Positions 17,814 through 26,717 of a DNA stretch of 64,000 nucleotides are shown piece by piece. Numbering within the stretch: the stretch's first letter is position 1; each line of letters starts with the position of its first letter. This DNA is from Corynebacterium genitalium ATCC 33030. Lineage in GTDB: Bacteria > Actinomycetota > Actinomycetes > Mycobacteriales > Mycobacteriaceae. Made by a program: the position numbers and the translations under genes. The stretch spans positions 1,571,448 to 1,635,447 of the forward strand of contig NZ_CM000961.1 of assembly GCF_000143825.1 (NCBI RefSeq), written 5' to 3'. The notes under the pieces were generated by a model. It searched no databases and was not told the DNA's origin. It saw only the letters and a list, made by a program, of their open reading frames with translations.

Positions 17814-20093
17814 ATGACGTCGACCGACAAGCCCCAACGCCGATCGGGCGCGTCCATGCGCAGTGTTTCCGCCCGCCTCGCGCGGTCGCTGACCGGTGGA
17901 CGCCCGAAGACGAACCCGGTGTTGGAGCCGCTGTTCGCGATTCACAAGAAGTACCACCCCAAGGCCGACGCTGAGGTGCTTACCCGCGCCTACGACACTG
18001 CAGAACGTTTGCATGAGGGTGTGTCCCGCAAGTCCGGTGACCCGTATATCACCCACCCGCTTGCAGTGGCCACGATCTGCGCGGAGATCGGTATGGACAC
18101 CACCACCGTGGTCGCCGCACTGCTGCACGACACGGTGGAGGACACCGACTACTCGCTCGCGGATCTCACGGAAGACTTCGGGCCTGAGGTCGCGCGGCTT
18201 GTCGACGGTGTGACCAAGCTCGACAAAGTCGCCTTCGGCTCCGCCGCTGAGGCAGAGACAGTCCGCAAGATGGTCGTGGCCATGGCCCAAGATCCGCGCG
18301 TGCTGGTGATCAAGGTGGCCGACCGGCTGCACAATATGCGTACGATGCGCTTCCTGCCGCCGGAAAAGCAGCAGAAGAAGGCCCGCGAAACCTTGGAGGT
18401 CATTGCTCCGCTGGCGCATCGCCTGGGAATGGCGACGGTGAAGTGGGAGCTCGAAGACCTGGCTTTCGCCATCTTGTACCCGAAGAAGTACGAGGAGATC
18501 GTGCGCCTTGTCGCCGAGCGCGCCCCCTCGCGCGACCGGGCCCTGAAGGAGATCACCGCGGAGATTCAGACCGAGCTGAAGACCAACGGTGTGAAGGCCG
18601 ATGTCATGGGGCGTCCGAAGCACTACTGGTCGATTTACCAGAAGATGGTGGTGCGCGGCCGCGACTTCAACGAGATCTTCGACTTGGTGGGCATCCGCAT
18701 CTTGGTGGACAACGTCAGCGACTGCTATGCGGCGATCGGCGTGGTCCACTCGATGTACTCGGCGATGCCGGGCCGGTTCAAGGACTACATCTCCAACCCG
18801 CGCTTTGGCGTGTACCAGTCGCTGCACACCACGGTGATGAATGATTCAGGCCGCCCCTTGGAGATCCAGGTGCGCACGCACGAGATGCACTATAACGCCG
18901 AGTTCGGCGTGGCTGCGCACTGGCGTTACAAAGAGACGAAGGGCTCGCACAAGGGCGACCAGGCCGAGCTGGACCAGATGACCTGGATGCGCCAGTTGCT
19001 CGACTGGCAGAAAGAAGCGGCCGACCCGAACGAGTTCCTCGACTCGTTACGCTACGACCTGACATCCGCCCAGATCTTCTGCTTCACCCCGAAGGGTGAT
19101 GTGATCAACCTGCCATCTGGGTCCACTCCGGTGGACTTCGCCTACGCCGTCCACACGGAGGTCGGTCACCGCTGTATCGGCGCGAAGGTCAACGGCAAAC
19201 TGGTCGCGCTCGAGTCGACACTGAAGTCAGGCGACCGCGTGGAGGTGTTCACCTCTAAGGACCCCAACGCCGGCCCGTCACGCGACTGGCAGGACTTCGT
19301 CGTCTCGCCGCGTGCGCGCAACAAGATCCGCCAGTGGTTTGCCAAGGAGCGCCGCGAGGTGCACCTGGAAGCCGGGCGTGACGCGCTCGCCGCTGAGGTG
19401 CAGCGCGGCGGTTTGCCGATGCACCGCTTGTTCACGACCGACTCCATGAACAAGGTGGCCGCTCAGCTGCACCATGACGGCATTGATTCGCTTTACGCGG
19501 CGATCGGTGCTGGCCAAGTTTCCGCCAAGCATGTGGTGGGCATGCTCGTTGAAATGCTCGGCGACGAGGATGACGCCGTCGATGCGCTCACCGCGCGCAC
19601 CCCGATGTCAGAAATGACCAAGGCGCCCAGCAGCTCCGACGGGCCCGGCATTCTGGTGCAGGGATCCCCGGATGTCATGGCGAAGCTTGCACGTTGCTGC
19701 CAACCGGTGCCGGGTGATGAGATATTCGGGTTCGTCACCCGCGGCGGGGGAGTCTCGGTGCACCGTTCCGATTGCACGAATGCGGACAAGCTCCGTGCGG
19801 AAGAAGCACGGCTTATCGACGTCGCCTGGGACCGCGGATCCCGCCACGGCGGCGTCTCCCTGGCCACCATGCAATTGGAGGCGCTGGACAAGCAGGGCTT
19901 GCTCGCCGAACTCACCCGGGTGCTCAACGACCAGAAGCTGCCTGTTATTGCTTTCAACCACCGCTGCGACGACGACCACATCGCTACCGTGCGTTTCACA
20001 TTCCAGGTCTCAGACACCAAACAATTGGGCACCCTGATGAACCAGGTGCGCAACATCGAGGGCGTTTTCGACGTCTACCGCGTGACGGCCTAA
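17814..20093 (+). CDS. rel: Bifunctional (p)ppGpp synthetase/hydrolase (RSH)
   Basis: 759 residues, full-length long RSH protein controlling the stringent response. Order: N-terminal HD hydrolase domain with intact LLHDTVEDT metal site, synthetase domain with [13 protein letters not shown] and the RFKD variant of the RxKD motif (associated with bifunctional, Mg-type enzymes), [10 protein letters not shown], then TGS ([21 protein letters not shown]), helical, zinc-finger-like (CCQPVPGDE) and C-terminal ACT domains. Both catalytic halves look active. It follows apt after nine bases and has no visible ribosome-binding site. Confidence 0.97.
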   Translation: MTSTDKPQRRSGASMRSVSARLARSLTGGRPKTNPVLEPLFAIHKKYHPKADAEVLTRAYDTAERLHEGVSRKSGDPYITHPLAVATICAEIGMDTTTVVAALLHDTVEDTDYSLADLTEDFGPEVARLVDGVTKLDKVAFGSAAEAETVRKMVVAMAQDPRVLVIKVADRLHNMRTMRFLPPEKQQKKARETLEVIAPLAHRLGMATVKWELEDLAFAILYPKKYEEIVRLVAERAPSRDRALKEITAEIQTELKTNGVKADVMGRPKHYWSIYQKMVVRGRDFNEIFDLVGIRILVDNVSDCYAAIGVVHSMYSAMPGRFKDYISNPRFGVYQSLHTTVMNDSGRPLEIQVRTHEMHYNAEFGVAAHWRYKETKGSHKGDQAELDQMTWMRQLLDWQKEAADPNEFLDSLRYDLTSAQIFCFTPKGDVINLPSGSTPVDFAYAVHTEVGHRCIGAKVNGKLVALESTLKSGDRVEVFTSKDPNAGPSRDWQDFVVSPRARNKIRQWFAKERREVHLEAGRDALAAEVQRGGLPMHRLFTTDSMNKVAAQLHHDGIDSLYAAIGAGQVSAKHVVGMLVEMLGDEDDAVDALTARTPMSEMTKAPSSSDGPGILVQGSPDVMAKLARCCQPVPGDEIFGFVTRGGGVSVHRSDCTNADKLRAEEARLIDVAWDRGSRHGGVSLATMQLEALDKQGLLAELTRVLNDQKLPVIAFNHRCDDDHIATVRFTFQVSDTKQLGTLMNQVRNIEGVFDVYRVTA

Positions 20094-20193
20094 GGCGACT
20101 CGCTACCGCGCGAGAACGCTCCTACCGATCACCGGGGTGGGGAAGCAACAGCGTTACACTGACTGACCATTGGGGCACGCCTGTATAAGCATG

Positions 20194-20222
20194 AAAAAGA
20201 CCGCCGGAAAAACCCGGCGGTC
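20194..20222 (-). terminator. Rho-independent terminator of the small secreted-protein gene
   Basis: A perfect 9-bp GC-rich stem (20199-20207 with 20214-20222, GACCGCCGG/CCGGCGGTC) and six-base loop, followed on the minus strand by five T residues (20198-20194). It lies 37 bases past the stop codon at 20259. There is no T-run on the plus side, so it is not an obvious terminator for rel. Confidence 0.85.
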
Positions 20223-20258
20223 TCATGGGCTAGACCTCGAAGTTCTTCGAAACGAAGG

Positions 20259-20594
20259 TTACTTCTTGAAGTTCTTGTCGATGAAGGTGAACAGTGCACC
20301 CAGAGCGGTGATGATGGCGCTGAAAACGCCGATCCATGCGGTGATCAGTTTCGGATCCAGCTTGCCTTCGTCGTTGGAGGAAAGCTCAGTAACCTCGTCA
20401 AGGAAGCTGTTAGCCTCGGCCTCACCGTTCTCGCCCTTGGGGGTGGAGGAACCGCCCACGCCGGCGGAGGAACCGAGCTTAGAGCTGCTGGTGTTGTTGT
20501 CGGCAGGCTCCTCAGCGAAAGCCGGAACGGTCATGCCGGAGATGGAAACGGTGGCGGCGGTTGCAGCGGCGAGGAGGCCCTTGCGGATCTTCAT
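20259..20594 (-). CDS. Small secreted protein with C-terminal hydrophobic helix, function unknown
   Basis: 111 residues. A clear signal peptide (about 1-27, ending PAFA) is followed by an Asn/Ser/Gly-rich low-complexity stretch, an acidic segment (about 58-75), and a C-terminal hydrophobic helix (about 82-105, LITAWIGVFSAIITALGAL) closed by FIDKNFKK. It could sit in the membrane or envelope after export; size and layout recall small corynebacterial envelope proteins, but I see no specific porin signature. Ribosome-binding site GAAAGG, own promoter and strong terminator show it is an independent unit. I recall a putative secreted protein at this place in C. glutamicum, so it may be genus-conserved. 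Confidence 0.8.
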   Translation of the reverse strand: MKIRKGLLAAATAATVSISGMTVPAFAEEPADNNTSSSKLGSSAGVGGSSTPKGENGEAEANSFLDEVTELSSNDEGKLDPKLITAWIGVFSAIITALGALFTFIDKNFKK

Positions 20595-20633
20595 GTGAAT
20601 GCCTTTCAGAAGAAGCTCGTTATGTCGGTGGTT

Positions 20634-20662
20634 ACCTTACATATCGGGTATCAGGCGGGCAA
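20634..20662 (-). promoter_or_regulatory. Promoter of the small secreted-protein gene
   Basis: On the minus strand, TTGCCC (-35, 20662-20657), a 17-base spacer and TAAGGT (-10, 20639-20634). Transcription would start near 20627, giving a leader of about 33 bases with GAAAGG before the ATG at 20594. Both elements and spacing fit a housekeeping sigma-A promoter. Confidence 0.65.
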
Positions 20663-20875
20663 GGTGGTTCACAGGCAATTCACCACATTTGGACGGATTC
20701 TCCTTTGGAACCGGGCAAATCTGTGTTTGAGCTCAAAAGTTACTAGTAGGGCGGTCCATTGTTTGCCCGGCCAGAGAAAACCGGCTGACGTGGTGATTGC
20801 CTATGTGCTTGAGGGAATGGTGGATGTTTGCTGTGGGGTAGCTGGGAGCGTCGTAAAGCGAAAAGCAAAAGGAAG

Positions 20876-20912
20876 TCCCCCGCCACTGTGATGAAGATCA
20901 CGAAGCGGGGGA
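20876..20912 (-). terminator. Terminator of ppiB
   Basis: Outer stem of eight GC-rich pairs (20876-20883 with 20905-20912) and an inner five-pair stem (GTGAT 20888-20892 with ATCAC 20897-20901). On the minus strand it is followed by a T-rich stretch with CTTCCTTTTGCTTTT. It begins 15 bases past the ppiB stop. Confidence 0.75.
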
Positions 20913-20926
20913 GGGGGCTTGGGGTG

Positions 20927-21811
20927 TTATCCGACCGTTGCGGAGGTGATCCGGACTTCCTCAGCCGGGGTGCCGTCGCCCGGGCTCATCATGCCCATCG
21001 CCTCTTCTTCATTCTCCGGCTCCTTCACGCCCTTCTCGGCGATCTTGTCCAGAGTCGCCAGGCCTTCGTCGCTGATGGTGCCGAAGTAGGTGTACGCCGG
21101 CGGGAGCGGAGAATCCTGGTAGTTGAGGAAGAACTGGGAACCATTCGAGCCCGGTCCGGAGTTGGCCATGGCGATGGTGCCGCGCTCGTAAAGGGAGGTC
21201 ATGTTCTCGTTCTCGGCTGGGTCATCGACCGGGTACTCATCGGCGAACTTGAAGCCCGGGCCACCGGAACCGGTGCCGGACGGGTCACCGCACTGCAGAA
21301 CATGAATGCCCTCAGTGGTGATGCGGTGGCAGATGGTGTCGTCGTAGTAGCCCTCTTTCGCCAGGTACTCGATCGCGTTGACCGTGCACGGGGAGACGGA
21401 ACGGTCCAGCGTCATGCCGATCGGGCCGGCAGACGTGTCCAGGGTGATGTCCACCGTGCCCTGGGTGGAGACGTTCTCCTGCTCCGGCAGGCCCTTGAAG
21501 AACTCGTCCGTGCCGTCCTCTTCGTAGGTGCAAGAGACTGTCTCTTCCAACGGCTCGGAGCGTTGGCGGGACAGGGCCACCGGGTCCATCTCCTGCTGCT
21601 CCTCGGTCTGTTCCTGTTCCTCGGCCGAGATCTCTTCGTCATCACTGCCCCAGGTTGCGGCCAAGTAGATGCCGCCACCGACAAGCGCAATCACCAGCAG
21701 CGACAGGGCCGCAATAGTCCAGGGGCGCTGCTGCTCCTTGCGGTCGCGCGCCTTGATCTCGCGGTCGAGCTCTTTCAGAGCATCCTTACCGCGCTGTGCA
21801 TTGTTGGTCAC
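20927..21811 (-). CDS. ppiB: Membrane-anchored cyclophilin-type peptidyl-prolyl isomerase
   Basis: 294 residues from GTG 21811, with AAAGGGAG upstream. A Lys/Arg-rich cytoplasmic start, one transmembrane helix (about 33-51) and an acidic Glu/Gln linker precede an extracytoplasmic cyclophilin domain: CHRITTEGIHVLQCGDP, GTGSGGPGFKFADE, GTIAMANSGPGSNGSQFFLNY. It should catalyse prolyl isomerisation of exported proteins. The catalytic motif is degenerate: the usual FHR/FQGGD is CHR...LQCGD, so activity may be reduced and two Cys residues are available. Synteny (rel, ppiB, metallo-hydrolase, hisS) matches mycobacterial Rv2583-Rv2580, but the gene here is on the opposite strand from its neighbours. 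Confidence 0.9.
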   Translation of the reverse strand: MTNNAQRGKDALKELDREIKARDRKEQQRPWTIAALSLLVIALVGGGIYLAATWGSDDEEISAEEQEQTEEQQEMDPVALSRQRSEPLEETVSCTYEEDGTDEFFKGLPEQENVSTQGTVDITLDTSAGPIGMTLDRSVSPCTVNAIEYLAKEGYYDDTICHRITTEGIHVLQCGDPSGTGSGGPGFKFADEYPVDDPAENENMTSLYERGTIAMANSGPGSNGSQFFLNYQDSPLPPAYTYFGTISDEGLATLDKIAEKGVKEPENEEEAMGMMSPGDGTPAEEVRITSATVG

Positions 21812-21955
21812 GTGAACTCCCTTTAAGTAATGGGCCTAGGTGGTCGAATGCATAAAAAGACTAGTCGGTGGGTGCTTCGCGGGGGTGCGATGGGTCGCGA
21901 GTCGAGTGTTCAGCGATCGTGGCGGGATTGCGCGCCCTTATTTACTGTGGGGCGC

Positions 21956-22456
21956 ATGGATAAGGTGACATTCCGCAACGAACCGACCACGACCTCTGGT
22001 GAACTGCCTGCAGTGGGCTCCGCAATCCCGTCTTTCGAACTCGTCGGCGGCGACATGGGCACTGTCCGCGACTCCGACTTCGCTGGCAAGAAACTAGTGC
22101 TCAACATCTTCCCATCCCTGGATACTGGCGTGTGCGCTCAGTCCGTGCGCACGTTCAACAAGCTCGCCGCTGATGTCGACGACACCGTGGTGCTGTGCAT
22201 CTCCAAGGACCTGCCGTTTGCACAGCAGCGTTTCTGCGCGGCTGAGGGGATCGACAACGTTGTTGCCGCCTCCGCATTCCGTTCCACCTTCGGCGAGGAC
22301 TACGGCGTGGTCATGCAGGGTTCGCCCATCGAGGGGCTGCTCGCGCGCTCCGTCGTGGTGACCGATGCGGACCACAACGTCGTGCACACCGAACTCGTCG
22401 GTGAGATCGCGAACGAGCCCGACTACGACGCGGCCAAGGAAGCGCTGGGCAAGTAA
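21956..22456 (+). CDS. tpx: Thiol peroxidase (Tpx, atypical 2-Cys peroxiredoxin)
   Basis: 166 residues from ATG 21956, the normal Tpx length. Reduces hydrogen and organic peroxides, recycled by thioredoxin. Peroxidatic Cys lies in [17 protein letters not shown] and the resolving Cys in [14 protein letters not shown]; the [14 protein letters not shown] region is also conserved. It diverges from ppiB across a 144-base gap that must hold both promoters. Its stop overlaps the start of the next gene (TAATG), so peroxidase and metallo-hydrolase are co-translated. Confidence 0.95.
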   Translation: MDKVTFRNEPTTTSGELPAVGSAIPSFELVGGDMGTVRDSDFAGKKLVLNIFPSLDTGVCAQSVRTFNKLAADVDDTVVLCISKDLPFAQQRFCAAEGIDNVVAASAFRSTFGEDYGVVMQGSPIEGLLARSVVVTDADHNVVHTELVGEIANEPDYDAAKEALGK

Positions 22457-23115
22457 TGCAACTTTCTGGTTTCACTGCCGGGCCATTTCAGACCAATACC
22501 TACGTCGTGGTCGGCACGGCGGACGGGTCTGACCGGCCGGCGGCGTTTGTTGTGGACCCGGGGCTCGGCACCGTCAATAAGGTGCGCGAACTTTTGGGGC
22601 AGTTCGGTGCGCAGCTTGAGTGCGTTGTACTCACCCACGGTCACATTGATCACACCCGTGAGTGTGCTGAGTTCGACGTGCCCGTCTACATTCACCCCGA
22701 CGATGAGGTCATGCTCGACCCGAAGTGGGGCGCACCCGGCCAGTTCGCGCAGCTTTTCCGCACCGACGACATGAAGATGCCGGAAGATCTGCGCCACCTT
22801 GAGGCTGGCTCCACGATGACGTTCGCCGGGATCGATTTTCGGATCGTTCACGCGCCCGGTCACTCACCGGGGTCAACGATCCTTGTCAACGACGAGGAGA
22901 ACGTGGCATTGACTGGCGACGTTCTTTTTGCCGGAACGATCGGCCGCACAGATCTACCACTCGGCGACCCGGCTGCAATGAATGAGTCTTTGGCGGGGCC
23001 CGTGTGGGATCTCGACGACTCGCTCACCCTTCTGCCCGGCCACGGCGCAGCCACCACAATGGACAAGGAACGTCGGACGAACCCGTTTCTCATCGAGGCA
23101 CGCTCCGCGCGCTAA
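22456..23115 (+). CDS. Metallo-beta-lactamase-fold hydrolase (glyoxalase II-like)
   Basis: 219 residues. The zinc motif HGHIDH, later [26 protein letters not shown] and a final HG in LLPGHGAAT make a complete metallo-beta-lactamase metal site. The family includes hydroxyacylglutathione hydrolase-like enzymes; in actinobacteria, which lack glutathione, the thiol could be mycothiol, which is inference. Overlaps tpx by one base, linking it to redox housekeeping, and hisS follows 11 bases later, as in Mycobacterium (Rv2581c). Confidence 0.9.
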   Translation: MQLSGFTAGPFQTNTYVVVGTADGSDRPAAFVVDPGLGTVNKVRELLGQFGAQLECVVLTHGHIDHTRECAEFDVPVYIHPDDEVMLDPKWGAPGQFAQLFRTDDMKMPEDLRHLEAGSTMTFAGIDFRIVHAPGHSPGSTILVNDEENVALTGDVLFAGTIGRTDLPLGDPAAMNESLAGPVWDLDDSLTLLPGHGAATTMDKERRTNPFLIEARSAR

Positions 23116-23118
23116 GAT
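23113..23118 (+). promoter_or_regulatory. Possible -10 for a leaderless hisS message
   Basis: TAAGAT overlaps the stop codon of the upstream gene and ends eight bases before the hisS GTG. No ribosome-binding site lies in between, so a leaderless transcript is likely if this element is used. Confidence 0.45.
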
Positions 23119-23126
23119 CGACCGAC

Positions 23127-24452
23127 GTGAGCAACACTGGCCAGCCCGAAAAGACCGAGAAGTTTCAGCCGCTGAGCGCCCCGAAGGGCGTGCCGGATTA
23201 CGTCCCGCCGACGTCCGCCACGTTCCATGCGGTCCGCTCCGAGTTCGTCCGCCAGGCGCAGCTGGCTGGTTACCAGCACATCGAGTTGCCGATTTTTGAG
23301 GACACCACGCTCTTCGCACGCGGCGTCGGCGAGTCCACCGATGTGGTTTCGAAGGAGATGTACACCTTCGCCGACCGCGGTGACCGCTCTGTCACACTGC
23401 GCCCGGAGGGCACAGCTGGCGTCATGCGCGCCGTCATCGAGCACAATCTCGACCGCGGCCAGCTACCGGTCAAGCTCAACTACTATGGCCCGTTCTTCCG
23501 CTACGAGCGCCCGCAAGCCGGCCGCTACCGCCAGCTCCAGCAGGTCGGTGTGGAAGCGATCGGTGTTGATGATCCGCTTCTCGACGTTGAAGTGATCGCC
23601 CTGGCAGATCGCTGCTACCGCGCCGTGGGCCTGACCGGCTACCGCCTCGAGCTAACCAGCCTGGGGGATAGCACCTGCCGCCCGGCCTATCGCCAGAAAC
23701 TGCAGGACTTCCTCCTGGACCTTCCGCTGGATGAAGAAACCCGTCACCGCGCCCAGATCAACCCCTTGCGTGTCCTGGACGACAAGCGCCCCGAGGTCCA
23801 GGAGATGACCGCTGACGCGCCGCTCATGCTCGACCACTTGAGTGATGAGTGCCGTGCGCATTTCGAGACGGTCACCGGCTCGCTCGATGACCTCGGTATC
23901 GCCTACACGATCAATCCGCGCATGGTCCGCGGCCTGGACTACTACACCAAGACGTGCTTCGAGTTCGTTCACGACGGCCTTGGCGCACAGTCCGGCATCG
24001 GTGGGGGTGGGCGCTATGACGGCCTCATGGCCCAGATCGGCGGCCAAGACCTCTCCGGCATCGGCTTCGGCCTAGGCGTGGACCGCACTGTGCTCGCTCT
24101 GGAAGCTGAAGGAGTGCAGATCGAGGGTGTTGACCAGCGCGTCGTCGCATACGGCGTGGGCATTGGGGAACAGGCCCAGAAGCGTATGGCATTGCTTATC
24201 GACGAGCTCCGCGCCAACGGCATCTCCGCCGACATGTCCTACGGTGGACGCGGTCTCAAGGGAGCCATGAAGGGTGCAGACCGTTCCGGAGCAGGAGCTG
24301 CCCTGGTCCTGGGCGAGCGCGAACTCGAAGCCGGTGAGATCACTGTCAAGAACCTCGAGGACCAAACTCAGAAGACCGTTGCCCTCGACGTTCACGAGAT
24401 CATCGACGCGATCTTCATCCCCGACGATGCCAATGAACCTGGTGAGGTTTAG
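23127..24452 (+). CDS. hisS: Histidyl-tRNA synthetase
   Basis: 441 residues from GTG 23127. Class II synthetase: motif 2 [17 protein letters not shown], the HisRS signatures [11 protein letters not shown] and GGGGRYDGL, motif 3 [15 protein letters not shown], and a C-terminal anticodon-binding domain. The reading frame is open further upstream (to about 23004) but that overlaps the preceding gene; GTG 23127 matches the usual N-terminus just ahead of [10 protein letters not shown]. Converges with the EcsC-like gene. Confidence 0.96.
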   Translation: MSNTGQPEKTEKFQPLSAPKGVPDYVPPTSATFHAVRSEFVRQAQLAGYQHIELPIFEDTTLFARGVGESTDVVSKEMYTFADRGDRSVTLRPEGTAGVMRAVIEHNLDRGQLPVKLNYYGPFFRYERPQAGRYRQLQQVGVEAIGVDDPLLDVEVIALADRCYRAVGLTGYRLELTSLGDSTCRPAYRQKLQDFLLDLPLDEETRHRAQINPLRVLDDKRPEVQEMTADAPLMLDHLSDECRAHFETVTGSLDDLGIAYTINPRMVRGLDYYTKTCFEFVHDGLGAQSGIGGGGRYDGLMAQIGGQDLSGIGFGLGVDRTVLALEAEGVQIEGVDQRVVAYGVGIGEQAQKRMALLIDELRANGISADMSYGGRGLKGAMKGADRSGAGAALVLGERELEAGEITVKNLEDQTQKTVALDVHEIIDAIFIPDDANEPGEV

Positions 24453-24491
24453 CCTTTCATCAACTGCGTTCACCTTGGCGTCTGTTCGGTA

Positions 24492-25196
24492 TCATTCGAA
24501 CTCTTCGAATGCCTTACGCGCACTGAGAATCGTGCTGTGGGCAACAGCGTAGTTGCCAGCTCCGCCGATCACGGCACCGAATCCAAAAGGAAGTACTTTG
24601 CCCAGTTGAATGACTCCGCGCTGGCTGAACTTGGTGACAAAATAGGGACCCAGTTTCTTATTGATGCTTCGCACCGTCTGCATGGGAATCTGCTGAACCG
24701 CCTTCTTGCCCAAATGCTGCCCAGTGGTTTCTGCTGCGCGGGTAGCCACTCCTGTAGCGCTGCCCCCTAACAAAACGGTCATGACTAGACCCCTCTGACG
24801 CTCTATGTCTTCTAGATCGAGGTCATAAAGCCTCGCGAGAGCAAGAATGTACCTCGCTGCACTCGTGATGAACCATGCCATATCCCCAGTTGCGGCCGCT
24901 AACCCTACGAACGTGCCTACTCCAGGTGCTGCGCTACTAGCTCCGGTGGCGACACCAGTGACAGTCACACTTTGCCGAAAATCGCGTTCCAGCTGGTTTG
25001 CAAGTTCTTTTGTACTCGCTGTTGGACGCTTCGTTCGCAAAGCTTCGACGCGCCGCGCGCTCAGGCTGGCTCCCTTAACGAGAGCCTCGTCCAGAGCTTT
25101 CATTAGGGGGTGAGTCCGGGCGTGTTCAACCTCTTTCGACGATTTGTCATGATCATCTTTCTGCGGATCGAATCCGGTAGCGTCTTGTAAGCCCAT
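24492..25196 (-). CDS. EcsC-family protein
   Basis: 234 residues. A charged N-terminal 40 residues is followed by alternating hydrophobic helices rich in Gly/Ala: GVATGASSAAPGVGTFVGLAAATGDMAWFI, cut here to its sense as a two-helix hydrophobic hairpin near 78-112, and a C-terminal LPFGFGAVIGGAGNYAVAH. This pattern is that of the EcsC family, named after a B. subtilis ABC-transporter locus; the biochemical role is unknown. Base composition is visibly less GC-rich than flanking genes, and codon choice differs, suggesting later acquisition. It interrupts the conserved order after hisS. It is not adjacent to an EcsAB transporter, although an unrelated importer operon follows. Confidence 0.7.
   Translation of the reverse strand: MGLQDATGFDPQKDDHDKSSKEVEHARTHPLMKALDEALVKGASLSARRVEALRTKRPTASTKELANQLERDFRQSVTVTGVATGASSAAPGVGTFVGLAAATGDMAWFITSAARYILALARLYDLDLEDIERQRGLVMTVLLGGSATGVATRAAETTGQHLGKKAVQQIPMQTVRSINKKLGPYFVTKFSQRGVIQLGKVLPFGFGAVIGGAGNYAVAHSTILSARKAFEEFE
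24493..24511. terminator. Short hairpin at the 3' end of the EcsC-like gene
   Basis: CATTCGAA, three bases, TTCGAATG: an 8-bp perfect inverted repeat that includes the stop codon of the minus-strand gene and lies 40 bases past hisS. It could act as a bidirectional end signal for the convergent pair, but there is no T-run, so the call is tentative. Confidence 0.35.
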
Positions 25197-25563
25197 TGCC
25201 AGCCTCCATTGGTGTCATATGCTTGTCGGTTGGCAGGGGCCAGACCTGACTACTTTCGCTGTAAAGCTTAACCGTAGATTTCGAACCGTCGACGCAAAAT
25301 TAATGACAACGTGGATTCCGCCCATTTGAACCAAGAGTCAGTGGAGTAGTTCAGCAAGCATCCACGGACCCGGCGACTTCGCATATGGCGTTGGGGTGTC
25401 CAGGACAGCAGATGGATGATCGCGTGCGTGAATGCGGGGGTAGTGGGGGTGAGTAAGCCCATAGCTGCAGAATGCCTTGGAAGTGAATCGCCGATGTTAA
25501 GGTCAACCTAAGGTTTGATGAAAACTAAACCGATGGGTTCGCCGGCTAACAGAGGAGAAGCAT
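25197..25563. other. Intergenic region before the carbohydrate-importer operon
   Basis: 367 bases with no gene I can support. The left part should hold the EcsC-like gene's promoter; the centre (25268-25462) has an open minus-strand frame of 64 codons with no ribosome-binding site and no family resemblance; the right 70 bases hold palindromic sites and the AGAGGAGAAG ribosome-binding site of the ATPase gene. The lower GC of the EcsC gene continues here. Confidence 0.6.
25497..25515. promoter_or_regulatory. Palindromic operator candidate upstream of importer operon
   Basis: TTAAGGTCAACCTAAGGTT contains two overlapping inverted repeats, AGGT-CA-ACCT and AACCT-A-AGGTT. It lies about 50 bases before the ATPase start, where a regulator would control the operon. 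It has a passing likeness to iron-regulator (DtxR) boxes but the spacing differs, so no regulator is assigned. Confidence 0.4.
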
Positions 25564-26682
25564 ATGGCAACGGTGATCTACGACAAGGCCACGAGGATTT
25601 ATCCGAAGGCGGTCAAACCAAGCGTCGATAAGCTCGATCTTGAAATTGCGGACGGTGAGTTTCTTGTTCTCGTTGGGCCGTCTGGCTCCGGAAAATCCAC
25701 CGCGCTGCGCATGCTAGCGGGCTTGGAGGAGACGAACGAGGGGCGCATTCTGATCGGCGACCGCGATGTCACGAACGAGTCGCCAAAAGACCGCGACATC
25801 GCCATGGTCTTCCAGAACTACGCCCTGTACCCGCACATGACCGTGCGCGAGAACATGGGTTTTGCCCTGAAGATCGCGGGCATGGATAAGGGCGATATCG
25901 ATCGACGCGTCGAGGAAGCCGCGAAAACGCTCGACCTGACTGAGTACCTCGACCGCAAACCGAAGGCGCTGTCCGGTGGTCAGCGTCAGCGTGTGGCCAT
26001 GGGGCGCGCCATCGTACGCGAGCCGCAGGTCTTCCTCATGGATGAGCCACTGTCCAACTTGGATGCGAAGCTGCGTGTGCAGACCCGTACCCAGATTGCC
26101 AGCCTCCAGCGCCGCATGGGTGTGACCACCATTTACGTCACTCACGACCAGACCGAGGCCTTGACCATGGGCGACCGGATCGCTGTGCTCAACTTCGGTG
26201 TGCTGCAGCAGGTGGGCACCCCGCGCGAGCTGTATGAGGAGCCCGTCAACGTCTTCGTCGCCGGATTCATCGGTTCTCCGGCGATGAACCTGTCCACGTT
26301 CAATGTTGAAGGCAATGTGGCGCGACTCGGCGATGCATCCATCCCGCTCGCATCTGAGCACGTTCAGGCTCTCACGCCGGAGGACAACAACCAGATCATC
26401 ATCGGGTTCCGCCCGGAGGCTCTGACCGTTGTTCCGGAGACCACCGAGCACACTGTGCCCGTTGAGGTCGATTTCATCGAGGAACTCGGCTCCGATTCCT
26501 TCATCTACGGTCACCTGGTCGGCGGCGAGTGGCGCGAAGAGGGCGTGGACGATTCCGCGGCAGGCCAGATTGTGGTGCGCGTGGCACCGATGTCCGGGAT
26601 CAAAGACGGTGACATCATTCACGTCACCGTCAATGAGGGCGGCCTGCACGTGTTCTCCAAGGCCACCGGGAAAAGGATCTAG
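25564..26682 (+). CDS. Carbohydrate ABC importer ATPase (MsmK/UgpC/MusK type)
   Basis: 372 residues. ATP-hydrolysing subunit of a CUT1-family sugar importer. Walker A GPSGSGKST, Q-loop VFQNYALYPH, signature LSGGQRQRVAMGRA, Walker B VFLMDEPLSNLD and switch His in YVTHDQTEA are all intact; the C-terminal OB-type regulatory domain (from about 240) is present. AGAGGAG precedes the ATG. First gene of the operon with DUF4032, a lipoprotein, two permeases and a DUF624 protein. The gene order recalls the maltose uptake (mus) locus of C. glutamicum, so maltose or another alpha-glucoside is the leading substrate guess. Confidence 0.93.
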   Translation: MATVIYDKATRIYPKAVKPSVDKLDLEIADGEFLVLVGPSGSGKSTALRMLAGLEETNEGRILIGDRDVTNESPKDRDIAMVFQNYALYPHMTVRENMGFALKIAGMDKGDIDRRVEEAAKTLDLTEYLDRKPKALSGGQRQRVAMGRAIVREPQVFLMDEPLSNLDAKLRVQTRTQIASLQRRMGVTTIYVTHDQTEALTMGDRIAVLNFGVLQQVGTPRELYEEPVNVFVAGFIGSPAMNLSTFNVEGNVARLGDASIPLASEHVQALTPEDNNQIIIGFRPEALTVVPETTEHTVPVEVDFIEELGSDSFIYGHLVGGEWREEGVDDSAAGQIVVRVAPMSGIKDGDIIHVTVNEGGLHVFSKATGKRI

Positions 26683-26688
26683 AACAAG

Positions 26689-26710
26689 CCGCGCTTTCGG
26701 CGCGGGGTGA
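26689..26710 (+). promoter_or_regulatory. Intercistronic hairpin touching the DUF4032 ribosome-binding site
   Basis: CCGCGC (26689-26694), loop TTTCG, GCGCGG (26700-26705): a 6-bp GC stem. The ribosome-binding site GGGGTGA (26704-26710) overlaps its 3' arm, seven bases before ATG 26718. Folding would hide part of the site and lower translation of the downstream gene relative to the ATPase; it could also stabilise the upstream mRNA. Predicted from sequence only. Confidence 0.55.
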
Positions 26711-26717
26711 AGTGACC

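Larger units (their letters stand above)
20595..20926. other. Intergenic region between small secreted protein and ppiB
   Basis: 332 bases with no credible gene. It holds the promoter and leader of the small secreted-protein gene at its left end and the ppiB terminator at its right end. The middle (about 20680-20860) is lower in GC and I see nothing recognisable there; minus-strand frames after an AAAGGAG-like sequence stop almost at once. Confidence 0.7.

Noticed and set aside
20094..20193. Rho-independent terminator for rel on the plus strand
   Set aside because: The hairpin at 20199-20222 has its T-run only on the minus strand; no other stem with a plus-side T-run seen.
25268..25462. 64-codon minus-strand frame in the intergenic region, considered as a transposase remnant
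   Set aside because: No transposase motif, no SD, no terminal repeats found; left as unassigned DNA.
25497..25515. DtxR (iron) box
   Set aside because: Half-sites AGGT/ACCT are present but spacing and flanks differ from the 19-bp consensus, and neighbouring genes are for sugar uptake.
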